Source: Aptenodytes patagonicus
Lineage: Eukaryota > Chordata > Aves > Sphenisciformes > Spheniscidae
Assembly (NCBI RefSeq): GCF_965638725.1
Contig: NC_134961.1
Location: forward strand, 2,046,001 to 2,110,000
DNA: 64,000 nucleotides
Direction of reading: 5' to 3'
The translations under genes and the position numbers were made by a program. Below, in pieces: positions 12,001 through 23,480 of the stretch; position 1 is the stretch's first letter; the number at the start of each line of letters is the position of its first letter. The notes below the pieces were generated by a model. The model had not been told where the DNA came from. It made no database searches and saw only the letters and a program-made list of their open reading frames with translations.

Positions 12001-13395
12001 GCTAGGATTCGCTTGCAGGTTTCTTGGTTCTGCCATCATTTGTGCTGGTGTAAAATCAGGAGCGATGCCGTGAAGGCCAGCAGAGCAAGAGCAGTGACAG
12101 GTCATGCTGAAGGGAGGATTGTGTTTACCAGGGGAAGAACAACTCGCCATCAGTCTCCAGTTAGGACATGAGGTTTTTTGGCAGGGGCCCCTGCCCGTTC
12201 GGGAGCTGACTGCTTGTCTCTAAAGCCCCCTCTAATTGGATGTGTTTAAAGATGCCTCCTGAGCTGTCTTTGTCTCCTTGCAGCCAGCAGGACACATGTC
12301 CCTAAAATGACACCAGCTAATTAAGGCCGTGGAAGCCCAAGAACTCTTCTGTGCCTTGTTTGTTATCTGAGAGCCTGAGGCAACGCTGAGGCCAGTAGGA
12401 CCCTGACAGGCAGCTGGGGAAACCTGGTAATGACAGGGCCACCAAACCAGTCAGGGAGAAAGAGGCAGAAGAGCACAGAAATCAGCAACGACAATAACAA
12501 CCAGCCACTCTAATGGTGCCCAGGCGCCTACTGTGCCTTGGAGAGATGGGATCAATGAACCAGAGAGCTTCCTCCCTGCTCCTCACCTTTTTCCAGGCAC
12601 CTCCAGGCTAAATGGGATGGAGGGTGGGGGTGGCAGTGGGAGGGCACTGGGGATGGAGTCCGCTGCATGAAGGTCAAGAGATGAGGGGTCTCTTATCAGA
12701 CTGTTTTATGCTTGCTGGGAAAACGTAGCAGCGTATCTCTGGTTTGGCTAGAGAACTGTCCCACTCACCAGCTGCCTGGGATGCTATCCTGGCAACCCCT
12801 TTCTGTTTGCCTTCAGGAACTAGAAGCCAGGGCAGAAGCTATGTGTTTAATATGCACAAATGCAAGGCTGGACCTGGGAGAACAGTTCATGAGAGGACAC
12901 CCCCTTCCTCCCATCCCTTCAGTATCTCCTCCTGCTATTCTCCACCCTCTGCTTTTGCCTTCTGAGAAGAAACACCTCCTGCAGCATCCCTGAGCCCATT
13001 CCCACCTCCCTCACCCTGCACTGTTTGCAAGTCCTCAAGAGCTGCCTCTGCACCTCTTCAGTGTGGTGGGACACACGTGACTGCATGGGTTAGCATCAGC
13101 TGCTCTTCACAAAGGCCACACTGCTGGGAGTCCCCTGTCCGTTGGGAAGGAGGAAGGCAACTGGTGCCCAGGGACGTTGAAGCACATGCACTAACACCAG
13201 AGCTGCTCCTCATCAAGGCCTGGGACAACTGCTCTCACCTCTCCCAGGCCCTCAGTACCCCCACCCAGACTGACCCTCACTAACACGCTTCCTCTAACAC
13301 CAGCCCCAGCAGAGCAGCCAGCAGAGCAGCCACCCATACCAGCACCCATCAGAGAGCCAGACACCTTGACCCTCTCTTCCCAGCAGCTCCTGTCC
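9061..13395. other. Intergenic stretch, no gene seen
   Basis: No gene, RNA or clear mobile element was recognised. GC content is uneven: GC-rich at 10400-10720, and more balanced from 11350 to 13390. An AT-rich island with a perfect CRE lies at 10730-10965. A short imperfect CAGCAGAGCAGC repeat lies at about 13303-13333 next to the LTR. Confidence 0.6.
10730..10965. promoter_or_regulatory. Candidate regulatory element with perfect CRE palindrome
   Basis: A full TGACGTCA cyclic-AMP response element, the site bound by CREB and ATF bZIP factors, lies at 10743-10750. The next 200 bases contain AT-rich motifs such as TTTAATATCCGTCAAT, CGCTAATGAAAG, GAATATTAATGG and GCGTTAAC. The motif density and complex sequence suggest an enhancer or a conserved non-coding element. 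It is not near any gene start that I can see. Confidence 0.35.
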
Positions 13396-13942
13396 TGTCC
13401 TGGTTTTGGCAGGGATAGAGTTAATTTCCTTCCTAGTAGCTGGTACAGTGCTGTGGTTTGGATTTAGGGTGAGAACAATGTTGATAACACACTGATGTTT
13501 TAGTCGTTGCTGAGCAGTGCTTACACTAGTCAAGGACTTTTCAGCTTCCCGTGCTCTACCGACTGAGCAGGCTGGGGGTGCACAAGAAGCTGGGAGGGGG
13601 CACAGCCAGGACAGCTGCCCCAAACTGGCCAAAGGGACATTCCATACCATGGGACGTCATGCTCAGTACAGAAACGGGGGAAAGCTGGCCGGGGGGGGCC
13701 ACTGCTCGGGGACTGGCTGGGCATCGGTCAGTGGGTGGTGAGCAATTGCACTGTGCATCACTTGCTTTGTATACTATTATTATTATTTTTATTATTTTAT
13801 TTCAATTATTAAACTGTTTTTATCTCAACCCACGAGTTTTCTCACTTTTACTCTTCTAATTCTCTCCCCCATCCCACCGGGGGTGGGGAGTGAGCGAGCG
13901 GCTGTGTGGGGCTCAGTTGCCGGCTGAGGTTAAACCACGACA
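13396..13942 (+). mobile_element. Solo LTR of an endogenous retrovirus
   Basis: This 547-base block begins TGTCCTGGTTTTGGC and ends AACCACGACA, giving the TG...CA termini of a retroviral LTR. I recognise it as the very common LTR of a neoavian ERV family; the exact family name is not certain. An ATTAAA poly(A) signal at 13808-13813 follows an ATT-rich stretch, as expected for the R region. The flanks are TGTCC at 13391-13395 and CGTCC at 13943-13947, which fit a 5-base target duplication with one C-to-T change at a CpG. No gag, pol or env sequence lies next to it, so it is a solo LTR left by recombination. No intact TATA box is visible. Confidence 0.88.
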
Positions 13943-15224
13943 CGTCCACAGCCTTGTCCCCAGAAATCGCCGTCCTGACTTGCTGCCAGCTCTTCAGCCT
14001 CCAGAGAAGAGATAGGACCACCGGAGAAGATGGAGCATGCCCTGATGCTGAGGGCTGAGTTTATACTGACTTCCCGAGTGGAAACACCTGAGAGTTCATG
14101 AACCACCATGATCTCCATAGGTTCACAGGAGACATGCACCTGCTGGAGATCTCCTTTACAGCATGTGTGTCCAGCCTGTCATTCCTTTTTCTCTGACAAC
14201 ACCATATTAGAGAGAAAAAGAGATGTTTCTTGTGTCTTGTGCCATGTCTGCACCATCTGAACAAAGACTAGTAGTGCAGTAACTCACCATGGTTAATGAT
14301 GAGTGTCATGGTCTGCTTGTCCCTTCAGCCATGCTCTGGTGATGGAGGAGCATGCTGGGGAGTTTCTAGCTTTTGTTTTGAATTGTTCTGAAACAAAGCC
14401 AAGGAGAGGTGTCTGGAGAGGTGAGGGCATTCAGGCTTTCTAAAAAGGTTTCCCCAGCGGTATCTCACAGTCAAGAGAAGCTGGTCTGCAGAGACATCCA
14501 GGACCATAAGAACAGAAATATCATCCCTCCACCGATCACTTGAGCTCCACATCTCAGGTCTCATTTGTGCAGAGGTTGGATGAGATGGTGGATGAGATGG
14601 TGGCCTGCTGCTAACAGTGGTAGTAACCGGCTGGAACGAAGGTACTTGATGAGCTTCTTGGGTGACAAGACAGCTTCATGTCCGAAGGTGGAAGGAGGCG
14701 CAGGCACCTGTGTGTAGCACATCTGTGGCCAGTGCAAGGAGCATCCCTGTGCTTGGCGTTGCTTGCAAGAACTGTTTTCAGTGATGGTTGTCCGTCCCAG
14801 TTTCACTGGCATGAATTGTTACTTGTACCCATGGGGGGACCATTAAATTCAGCGCTGGCCAGAGCAAGAAATACCCAGACTGTACCCAAGTGGCGTGACC
14901 TCCAGGCTCATGAAAGGCACCACCAGCACCAAACCCAGGTGACCTGGCCCGTTGACATGCCCTTACCTGACCCACTTAGCTCACAAGTGCTCTGGGGCTG
15001 GATTGGTCCCTCGGGGAGCATTGCAGGGCACCGAGCGTAACGGGGGCCTGACCTCGGCCAGCTGATCATGCTGCTCACTCATCGGAAAAGGGGCCAGTAC
15101 CGCTTGCTGAGTGCCATCCCAGTCTGGGGAGGGACATGGCGTCAGGCTGATCCGAGTGGCCAGAGCAGACCAACGGACTCCAGGGGATCAGGATCTGCAG
15201 AGACCTGTTTTGCCATGAAATCTG

Positions 15225-15620
15225 TCCATTTGTTATAATTAAAAAACAATAAATAAATTTCGGCTGTTAATCATGACTTTTTTTTTCCTAACAATAAACA
15301 AGTGGGGGAAAACTGTGCGGTCAAGAGGAGGAGGTAAAGAAGGGTCAGTGCTGCAGCAGGGCGATTGCCTCAGCTTTGCGTGTGAGCGCCGTGTTCCTGG
15401 AGATGCTCTGTGGAGCCTGCAGCTCTCCTAGGGACCATGTTACATTTTGCTTTTCTCCTTGCAGTTACTTATTATTCTCTGAGCATCCAAACCCTGGAGT
15501 TTACATTATATGACAGAACAAAAATGTCCTGTGGGCAGGGGTCTAGGAAATCACACAAATAGCAATTTACTAATTTCATGCTGCCCATAGAAATTCTGAA
15601 GGCCTGGGGGTCTAGGGATG
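15225..15620. promoter_or_regulatory. AT-rich islands, candidate regulatory DNA
   Basis: Two AT-rich stretches (15225-15300 and 15440-15615) flank a more GC-rich middle. The first contains overlapping AATAAA hexamers at 15248-15257 and another at 15293-15298; these could be poly(A) signals of an unseen transcript, but no upstream exon is evident. The second includes TTACATTATATGACAGAAC and AATAGCAATTTACTAATTTC, typical of complex AT-rich non-coding elements. Confidence 0.3.
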
Positions 15621-18600
15621 GCACATGGAGCTTTTCTCTTTTGGGGCAATTAGTTTCAATCCAGCCTTTCTAATGACTGAAGGTTCTTGCTCGCCTGAAG
15701 GCACTTCAGTGGCCTGCAGGAAAAGGGTCAGGGTCTCTGTGTCACTCAGGTCTCTGGATCATCAAACCCATCTCTACAAGTTGGGCTGTCATGGGCCAGC
15801 TCAACAGAGTTTCACCCTTTAAGCTGGTGAAAAGATTCATGATAAAGATGGAGCAGGTAGACAGAGGTATGGAGAAGCCTCAACGTCCAAACTTTCCATG
15901 GAAATTGTGGTCCCAAGTGAGACTATAAAGGCTGCTCATGGGCTTGGCTGCAGGGTCTCTACAAATAATTTTCATCCAGGCTTGGCCAGACACAACCAGA
16001 ACCCACAGCCCATCCAGCAACCACAGCGTCAGCAATTCACCCAGATAAACGAGGACGTTTCTCTTCTGAGCTGGTGTCCCCAAGCTGCTGAGCTTCCCTG
16101 GTAGGAGCCTCAGAGCGCAAGTCCTCAGCCTGCTTTCCCTGCATGGAGCAGGACCTTGTTGCTTCCCTGGATTACTAGGACTATTTTGCTGAGGAAGGCA
16201 AGCAGCAGGAGTCAGCATGCCATTTATTTTGGTCTTACGGAGGTGAAATTCATGGGGCATCGTTGGGAGTCTAAATTTCCTCTGGTGCCAGGGAGGGTTG
16301 AACATTTGCCTGAGTGAAGACACAATAAAGACTCCAGGATCCTCAGAAAATATTCGGTGGCCTTTTGGGGGGTTGTCTGACATGTGCGTGACCTGGGACT
16401 TTTGACCAGACCTGCTTGGGAACCATCCCCATGTGAGGCTGAGAGCAGACCCTTGGGAGAGGCAGTTGGGAGGGGTACGCAGATGCTTTTATGGAGAAGA
16501 GATGGGGTGGACTTTCTTTCCCTTGAGTCCACCCCTCCCTGAGCAGCAGCTCTTGTTCCTTGCCACACGAGTCCCAGCAGAAAAGGCCATCGGGGGTCAT
16601 TTCAACTGGCACATGAACGACAGGCAGTGCCCTGATACAGGACTTTTCCCCAGGGCAGCAGGAGGTACAGCGTTCCTGCAGCAGAGCTACAGGATGCTCC
16701 AACAGCCCCGGTCACTTACCTTCAGCAGCCAAATCTGAGAGCCTCCATGCTCCATGGTTGCAATTTCACTGTACTGCCTCCTCCAGGCATTTTTCCTGTG
16801 GCTTTTGCCAGGGGGACTGTCATGCTGGAAGGATGCTCTGAGTGGCCCAGCTCAGCTCCAGTTGCAGAAACCCAGCTCCAGCTCCAGCTCGCAGCTGCAG
16901 AAAGGTGTTCCCATCTGTTGCTTTCTCCAGACGTTGGCTACAGCGGCTGTTGAAACAAACTCCTCCGCACTGTCATAGCATTGTCACTGAGCTGGGGGCA
17001 AGAGGGCAGGATCTCACCCACTGATACGTGGTTTTTTTCTTCTTTTCTTTGCTTGGATTGCTAGGAGGCTGAGCCATGCCTTTAGCTAATTTGTTGACCA
17101 GCGTGCTTGTCTTCTTACAGCTGGAAGCATCTTCTCTTCTGGAGCGCTTGCCCTGTACAAAGCAGGTTGTTTAAATGAGAAGCAAAGAGAAACGGTGTGT
17201 TTGTGCCTCATTGCGATGGGACCCCGCACGGGTTTTGACCCAAAGACTTCCAAGGGGTCCGGCTTTCTGGGAGGGACCCAGGCTACGTGGTCCTGTGGTT
17301 AGCAACAGGATGGGAGCATCCAGCCAGGCAAGGCTGCTGCCCTCCCCACACCCCCATGGACACGGGACACCCGGGCAGACCCCACTGGCTTTGCCTCACC
17401 CTCCTCCTCCTCCTCCTCCCCAAAGCCACTCTTGTCTTACCTCTTACGAGCTTCATTTGTCCAAGTGTGAGAACAGCCACCGGTGTGGCACGCTGCGGGA
17501 AATGCAAACCCAGGGCACGTCCCCAGCCCTCGGGGACCTTGCCCTGTCCCCACGCATGGTGGGGAGCCACGGCCATCCCCCTCCAGCCCTGCCTCTCACC
17601 GCCACTGCTGCCGCACACACTCCTGCCGTCCCGGCTCCCCACGCTGCCGCTTCCCCCGTGGCCGTCAGCGCCGGGACGGCTGATGGACCCTGACAGCGCT
17701 GCTCTTTTTCTCACGACCCGTCGGCTGGCTGTGAGCGGGGGGACCCAGCCCGCGCGGATACGACGCTGCCCCCCCCCCCCCGCCCCCCGCGGGAGGTTGT
17801 GTTGCACCGAGCAGCTGTTCCACATCACATCGCGTCACGCTGCCCATGCCGATGGGCCGCGGCACTCGCACCGCCGACGTGGTGCCGGGAGCCGTAGAGT
17901 CTGGCGGGATAGGGACGTGCCCGGGGAGGACAGCCAGCACGGTGATGGATCCGGCTGATGGAGGCTGGGGGTGTGAAAGTGCTGCAGAAGGGGTGACAGG
18001 AGCGGGCAGGTCTCTGCACAGCGCGGCAGCCCTCGCCCAGCCGCTGTGTGGGCCCAAAACGCTGGTTCCAGCCTGCCTGCCAACCCTCATCCCTGCCCCC
18101 CAAAACTCTGCCTCCCTCCTCTTCATCCTCCACCTCCAAAGCTGCATCCAAGCACGCTGTACCTTTTCTTTGCTATTCTTGGCTCATCCAGCCTACGGCC
18201 AGTTCTGGCCTGCAGCATCTTGCTGCTGAAGACGGAGGGTGTCCAGTGCTCCTCCACTTTGCGTCCAAGCCTACTCCTTTTTTTGCACGCCAGCTCTCTC
18301 CTGCAGGGAGCGGGCAGCTTTGCAGAGCTGGCAGCGGGTTCACCCTGGACGCAGTACCCCCTCAAGATGGGTGGGACATGAGCCTGGTGTCAGGAGCAAC
18401 TCCAGCTCCTGGAGAAAGGAGCCGGAAGACGATTTCCCTTTCAATCCGGATCCTGAGCGGGACTAAACCAGCACAACGGGGGCAGCGCAGGTCCCGCAGC
18501 CCGCCGGGGGCTGCACAGAAGCAAGGACACGATGTGCACGCTGCTTCCCCAAGCACAGGCTCACTCGTCCTGGCCTTCCTTGGGCAGCAAAGCTTCCCGT

Positions 18601-20304
18601 CCCTGGCGCTTGCAGTAGTTCTGCAGTCTTATCCATTTTTAAAGAGCACACCTCATAAATACTTCGTAAAGTACCTTCTAGCCAACGTGCTTTTTTTGAT
18701 TATTTTTTTTCTTCCCTGGCTGCTTGGAAGGGATGCTCACTCTCCCATTCCTCTCCGGTCTGCGGCTCTTGCCGTTATCTTGTACATGTTTGTTGATTTG
18801 AAGTTGCCGGGGCTCTGCCTTCAAGTTGAGCTCTGTGCGGTGCAGCGTGTTGTCCCCCACGGTGGGTCACAGAGAAGGATGACAGCTTTCCCCTTCGCTC
18901 CATGCACCCTTCCCAGCACTCTGCAGATGCTGTTGGTGCCTCCATCGGCCCCACCGAGTGCTGAGAGCAGCCCAGGTGAGCGGATGCGGGATCCTCCGGA
19001 CCTTCACCTGGACCCTCCTCACCCTTTCCCTCCCAAGGGACCTCCTTCCCTGCTGTCCATCTTGGGCACCTTGCAGTACCAGGAGAGTGGGACCTACCCT
19101 CTTCCCTCGCCGCTGCTCTCACATCTCCACATTTGCCTCCAACTCTGCCGTTTGGTTGGAATCAAATCAATTGATTTCCACGTTCAGTTTAAAAAGCAGG
19201 TGAGTGGTGGAGCAGGCGAAGATGACAACCCAGACACAACTTGCCAAGGCTGACTCCCTGCTTGGGAGATGTTCCCAAGCCAGGGTTTGGCTTGTTCAAC
19301 ATGCAGCAGGTTATTCTTATCTTTCCCTCTTTTCTGAATCAATACATTGCACGGTACCAGACCAGGCGTTTCCAAAGCAGCTTGCCACAGAGCTATTCTC
19401 ATCATCGGCCAAACTTCATCCTCTCCAAAAATGTGTCAGATGAGCTGAAGGAAGCCTGTTCGCCCCAGATATGTCAGCTGGCACGGACTTTTCTCTAATT
19501 CCTCATTGTACAGCTCCAGCAACCCTGGACTTTGCCAGGTCCTGATGTCCGATGAGCAACCCAACAGCTCCTGCCAGTTCATCCCTGTTCCCTGCTCCCA
19601 GCTCCTGCTTATCCACTGGCACCTCCTCCAGTTTAAATGCAGTGCCGTGGGTTTAGCTTGCTGCCATAAAGGAGCAAGGTTCACGTGGTGACACTGGCTG
19701 TCCCAGCCTTCAGCTTCCCAAGTGCCTGGTCCCGTTTCAACCAATTCGGACAAAATAGTCAAAATCTCAAAAGTGGTAAGAGGTTTTGTGAAGCTTCTTG
19801 GCTTAGTCCGAGAGAAAGACCCAAAGTGCTGCCCCACATTTCCAAAGAAATGCTGCTGTGTGAAGGCAGCAGTATCTTCCAGAACCACCACCAGGCCAAC
19901 CAGCGTGTGCACGGCCAGCCAAGCAGCATCAATGCCCCAGGAGATGCTGCCTCAGGTCCCACGGGCAGAGGATAGGACAGGGGACCCGGGGATGGGAAGG
20001 TCCTGCTGAGAGCTGGGGGAGGTGGGATGAATGGGTCTGGAGGACGGGAGTGTGTCCCAAGGGACAGAGGCTGGGGAGTGAAAGTGAGGTGGGAGGAGAG
20101 TGGGACATGAACCCAGGAGAGCAGCCACATGGCTGCAGCTGCTCATGCTGCAGCTTTTTCCATCCTTTATAACCACCATCACTGGCCTCTGAGCCTGGTT
20201 GCTGCTTCTTCTTACCCGGGTGGTAAAACCATCCCGGGTAGGTTGTAAGGGCTCTTGCCATTTTTCTGTTTCTGATTTCATTTTTTTTTGTTCTTATTTT
20301 TCAG

Positions 20305-20611
20305 CCGTAAGAGTCTCACCCTTGTGCAGAGCTTCACCTCTGCAGGCTTTGGCACCCCCAGCCCAGGGAGGACTTTCCCAGGCACGAAAGGGACGGCTTT
20401 AGAGCCTTTTGTTGTTGCTTTCTCCCTGCTGTGGTGTTAATGGCTCTTGAAGGCAGCCTGACTCCATAAGGCAGCGCAGAGCAACCTGTGCATCGAGCGG
20501 ACACCCTGCCCCCGGGCAGGACCCGCCTGCGTGCAGGGTCAGCTTTGCGGCTGTCACTGCGAGACATTGCAAGGGTCTGTCCCGGTGACCGAGGCTGTTC
20601 GTGGCAGCAGG
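20305..20611 (+). other. Exon-like segment (possible non-coding exon)
   Basis: A long T-rich tract ending TTCTTATTTTTCAG (to 20304) is a strong 3' splice site, and GCAGCAG followed by GTAAGC (GT at 20612) is a good donor. The enclosed 307 bases have stops in most frames, so if transcribed they would be non-coding or 5' UTR. No partner exon is proven. Splice-like pairs arise by chance in tens of kilobases, so confidence is low. Confidence 0.2.
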
Positions 20612-22254
20612 TAAGCTGGGGAGGATGGGGTCTGTGGCGGGTGCACAGGGCTCGGAGCTTTGTTTCTGCCTTGCTGTTGGCCAGGGAGCCATCTGCTGCG
20701 CCTTCGGTTGGGCTGTTGAGTTTTGGCTGGAGATCCTGCATGTGGTAGGTGCTAGCCATCCCCTGAAAACTGGGTGTGGGGCAGAAGACAGGAGCAAGGG
20801 GAGCACACTTGAGCCCGCAGCTGACAGGAGATGTTGCAGAGCTTCCTGACTACACTGGAGGGAAGCGGCTCTGGAAAGGAAACAGAAGTGCAAGCCTTCA
20901 TTCTGCTCCTCTTGCAGATTTGGGACTGATAAGGAGACCCCTGGAAGAAGGGGCTGGAAATGAGCATGTGGAGTAGGTCCCTGCTGTGCGACTCTAGGAT
21001 CCAGCCAGGGATGTCCCCCAGGAAGGGCACTTCTTTGCAAGGAAGGGAGGCGAGACCCCAACTCGGTCCCTCATTAGAAAACCAAGCTGTGTGAGATCCA
21101 TACACTCAGAGAGGGGAGGCAGGGCGAAGGAGGCCGTGCCCTGCCACACGCTCAGTTTTGAAAGGAGTCTGGGTATTTACTAGGCTAGTGAAAAGCACCT
21201 TCCCAAAAAGCACATGTGGCAAGATCCGGAAGGCTGGGGTGCGCCTGCGAAGGCTGTGCTTCGATGCAAGCGTTGGGAGCATCCCAACAGGCAGACAGCA
21301 GGATCAGCTCTGTCTGCAGTGAGAGTCCTGCAGACTGGAGGCTCCATCTCTCCCAGCTGCCAAGAAAATGGCCAGGCCACCAAAGACAGACCAAAGCTCA
21401 GTCCTGGGAGAGTTTTGAGGAGAAAGGAAGAGCAAGCAGTTAAAAGACCTGCCAAGAGGAGCGTTATTCATACGCAAGTCACATGCCCATGTGAAACCCT
21501 GCTAAAGACCTGTGGCAACCAGGACATCTATGAAAGCATTTAACAGTGATGAAACAGAAGATCAGATGGGTAAAAATGCTTGAGATGTCTCTGTCCAGCC
21601 TCATCTTTTGGAAGACGAGGTACAAATGACAATGCGACCAGGTGAGCTGAACCGGGAAGGCGCAGACTGGGTGCAGAGCCTCTCACAGCTCCTGTACTCC
21701 TGGAGGGGTTTGAAGAGACCAACCCCTGAACAGAAAAGCAAAGCCAACAGCTCCTCTCCCCGAGTCGCTGGGCATGTCTGCACCCACCCTGTTGATGCGC
21801 TTTCTGGGCAGGTGCGTATTATCGGGTCATCTTCGTTGCCCAGATTTATTATGAAATAACTGGCTACATCTTTGATATAGGTACAAGATAGAGCAGCTTC
21901 ACACAAACACAATGAAGACTTCAGCTGTCAATTTTTTTATTACTCAGATCATTAGCTATGCCATCTTTGCTCAATTTTCTCCCTGAGACCGTTGATTAGA
22001 GCAGTTCTTACTTTATTGCATTTGTGGGCATGCTTTCCTCTTGAATGCTGCTACACTGTCCTCATTCTTCCAGTCTGTTCTTCAGCTTTCCACACCCAAA
22101 TTAAGGTGCCACTCACTGCTGTTTTGGAAGTCCCTTGAAGATCTGCACATCTATTCTTTGAAATGTCTTTGGGAGCCGACTGAAGAGTGAGCAGCATCCC
22201 GCTGATCTGATCCAGCCCGACTCTCCTGTGTTTTGTCCCTAACGCGATCATTTG

Positions 22255-22560
22255 TACATGTTCAAAACGAATACAGGATGGGGATGAAGCACTCCAGCAC
22301 CTGAATGTCAGCGAGGCAATCAGAGAAGCTGCAATTTTAATGATATGGAAGAAGTCACTTGTTTAGAGCCTGATGTGTGATGCTCTATTACCTGTGACAG
22401 CTTATGCTGGGACTATATTTGCTTCTGCTCTCACCTTCCCACGTTTCCTTGGATAATTTTTATTCCACAGCTCTCTTTAACTCATCTGCCCTGATTTCCA
22501 ACTGTCCTTAGTTGGCTAAGAAATACAGAATTAACTCTTCTGTAAACTGTTTTGTTTTTT
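22255..22560. promoter_or_regulatory. AT-rich island, candidate regulatory element
   Basis: Some 300 bases of complex AT-rich sequence with words such as GCAATTTTAATGATATGG, GGATAATTTTTATTCC and AATACAGAATTAAC. It follows another AT-rich piece at 21895-22040 that has TTTTTTTATTACTCAGATCATTAG. Flanks are more GC-rich and no coding frame or repeat is evident. Enhancer function is inferred from composition. Confidence 0.3.
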
Positions 22561-22839
22561 CAATGCTTTTGTCCCCTCCCCTCCTAAGCAGAGACTCACC
22601 TCTGCCAGACAAACATGGCTTTTGGTAGCTCAGTCACTGAACTTACTGATTTATCGTCATGTGCAACTCTCCTTCCAACCAACCTGGGTGTTGGAAACCA
22701 GATGGGAATAACCTGAGTGTCTTTGCTGTGTTTTCCCTATGGAAACACCTTCCACTAGCTTGGTCGGTTGACAGGTCCTTGTCTCCTGGACAAGTGGCTA
22801 TAGCTACGTTTACTGCTTGGTTGGGTGTTATAAATAAGC

Positions 22840-22990
22840 ACTACTAGAGGGATTATTGTTCAAATCCAACAGGAGGAGTGTTGCATTGCTTATTCTGGCA
22901 TTTAAATTGAACCGTAACTAGCTGTAATTAGCTCCAATTGCATTGAGTTTTCAGCATCTCATATGACTTTGCATAAACCATTGAGATCAC
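22840..22990. promoter_or_regulatory. AT-rich island with homeodomain-type cores
   Basis: This 150-base segment has GGATTATTGTTC (an ATTGTT core, SOX-type on the other strand), AACTAGCTGTAATTAGC with TAATTA at 22925-22930, and CCAATTGC with CAATTG at 22935-22940, ending in CATATGACTTTGCATAA. The clustering of such sites in non-repetitive DNA is enhancer-like. It cannot be confirmed without alignment. Confidence 0.3.
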
Positions 22991-23329
22991 CGATCTTCAT
23001 CGCGGTGCTCCCTTTTCCCAGCTGGTGGGCTCCTCTCCCCAGGCAGCCTGGTGGCCTCCTGTCCGGCCGCTGCCCCACCGGCTGTGCTCCTCTGCTCCCA
23101 TGTGCATCCCCAGCCCGCTGCATGGGGCTGCCAACATGGAAATGTCACTGCCTGCGCTTCGGGGGCTTCCTCGCCAGTGCCGTAGCGGTGAGGGAGATGT
23201 CCAGCTTGTCACCTAACTGGTGCCAGGGATTTCATGCCTCCTTTGTTGGAAAGTTTTCCCTGAAACTCCAGTGAATTCAGAGGAAAAAGGAGCTTTGCCT
23301 TGCTGTAATTCCCAGCTCCTGACGTTGAA

Positions 23330-23395
23330 TGTTTGAAAGGACTGCAGTTGGACTAGATGGTCGTCATGGGTCCCTTCCAACTGAACTGTTCTTTT
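23330..23395 (+). mobile_element. CR1 LINE 3'-end remnant
   Basis: The segment GTTGGACTAGATGGTCGTC followed by GGGTCCCTTCCAACTGAAC matches the familiar 3' end of CR1 elements. It is in plus orientation and severely 5'-truncated, as most CR1 copies are. It runs directly into the pentanucleotide array that replaced its usual short terminal repeats. Confidence 0.85.
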
Positions 23396-23480
23396 CTACT
23401 TCTATTCTATTCTATTCTATTCTATTCTATTCTATTCTATTCTATTCTATTCTATTCCGTTCTGTTCTGTTCTGTTCTAT
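23396..23480 (+). repeat. TTCTA pentanucleotide microsatellite at a CR1 tail
   Basis: About eleven TTCTA units are followed by four TTCTG units, then one TTCTA. CR1 elements normally end in a few copies of an octamer containing ATTCTATG; this array most simply arose by slippage from that tail. The A-to-G variant block at the 3' end shows that point-mutated units also spread by slippage. Confidence 0.95.

Larger units (their letters stand above)
13943..23329. other. Intergenic stretch, no gene supported
   Basis: No coding gene was recognised. AT-rich islands occur at 15225-15620, about 18600-18800, 21895-22040, 22255-22560 and 22840-22990. A CpG-rich patch lies at about 17600-17940. A CCT-rich run is at 17398-17420 and poly-C at 17769-17781. 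One exon-like segment is at 20305-20611. A 401-codon plus-strand frame at 18048-19253 lacks any recognisable domain and is not called. Confidence 0.55.

Noticed and set aside
15248-15298. AATAAA hexamers as the end of a gene
   Set aside because: They lie in AT-rich sequence where such hexamers are expected by chance, and no exon or coding frame leads into them.
18048-19253. 401-codon plus-strand open frame
   Set aside because: No recognisable domain, mixed low-complexity and hydrophobic runs caused by T-rich non-coding DNA, no Kozak start, and no ortholog I recognise.
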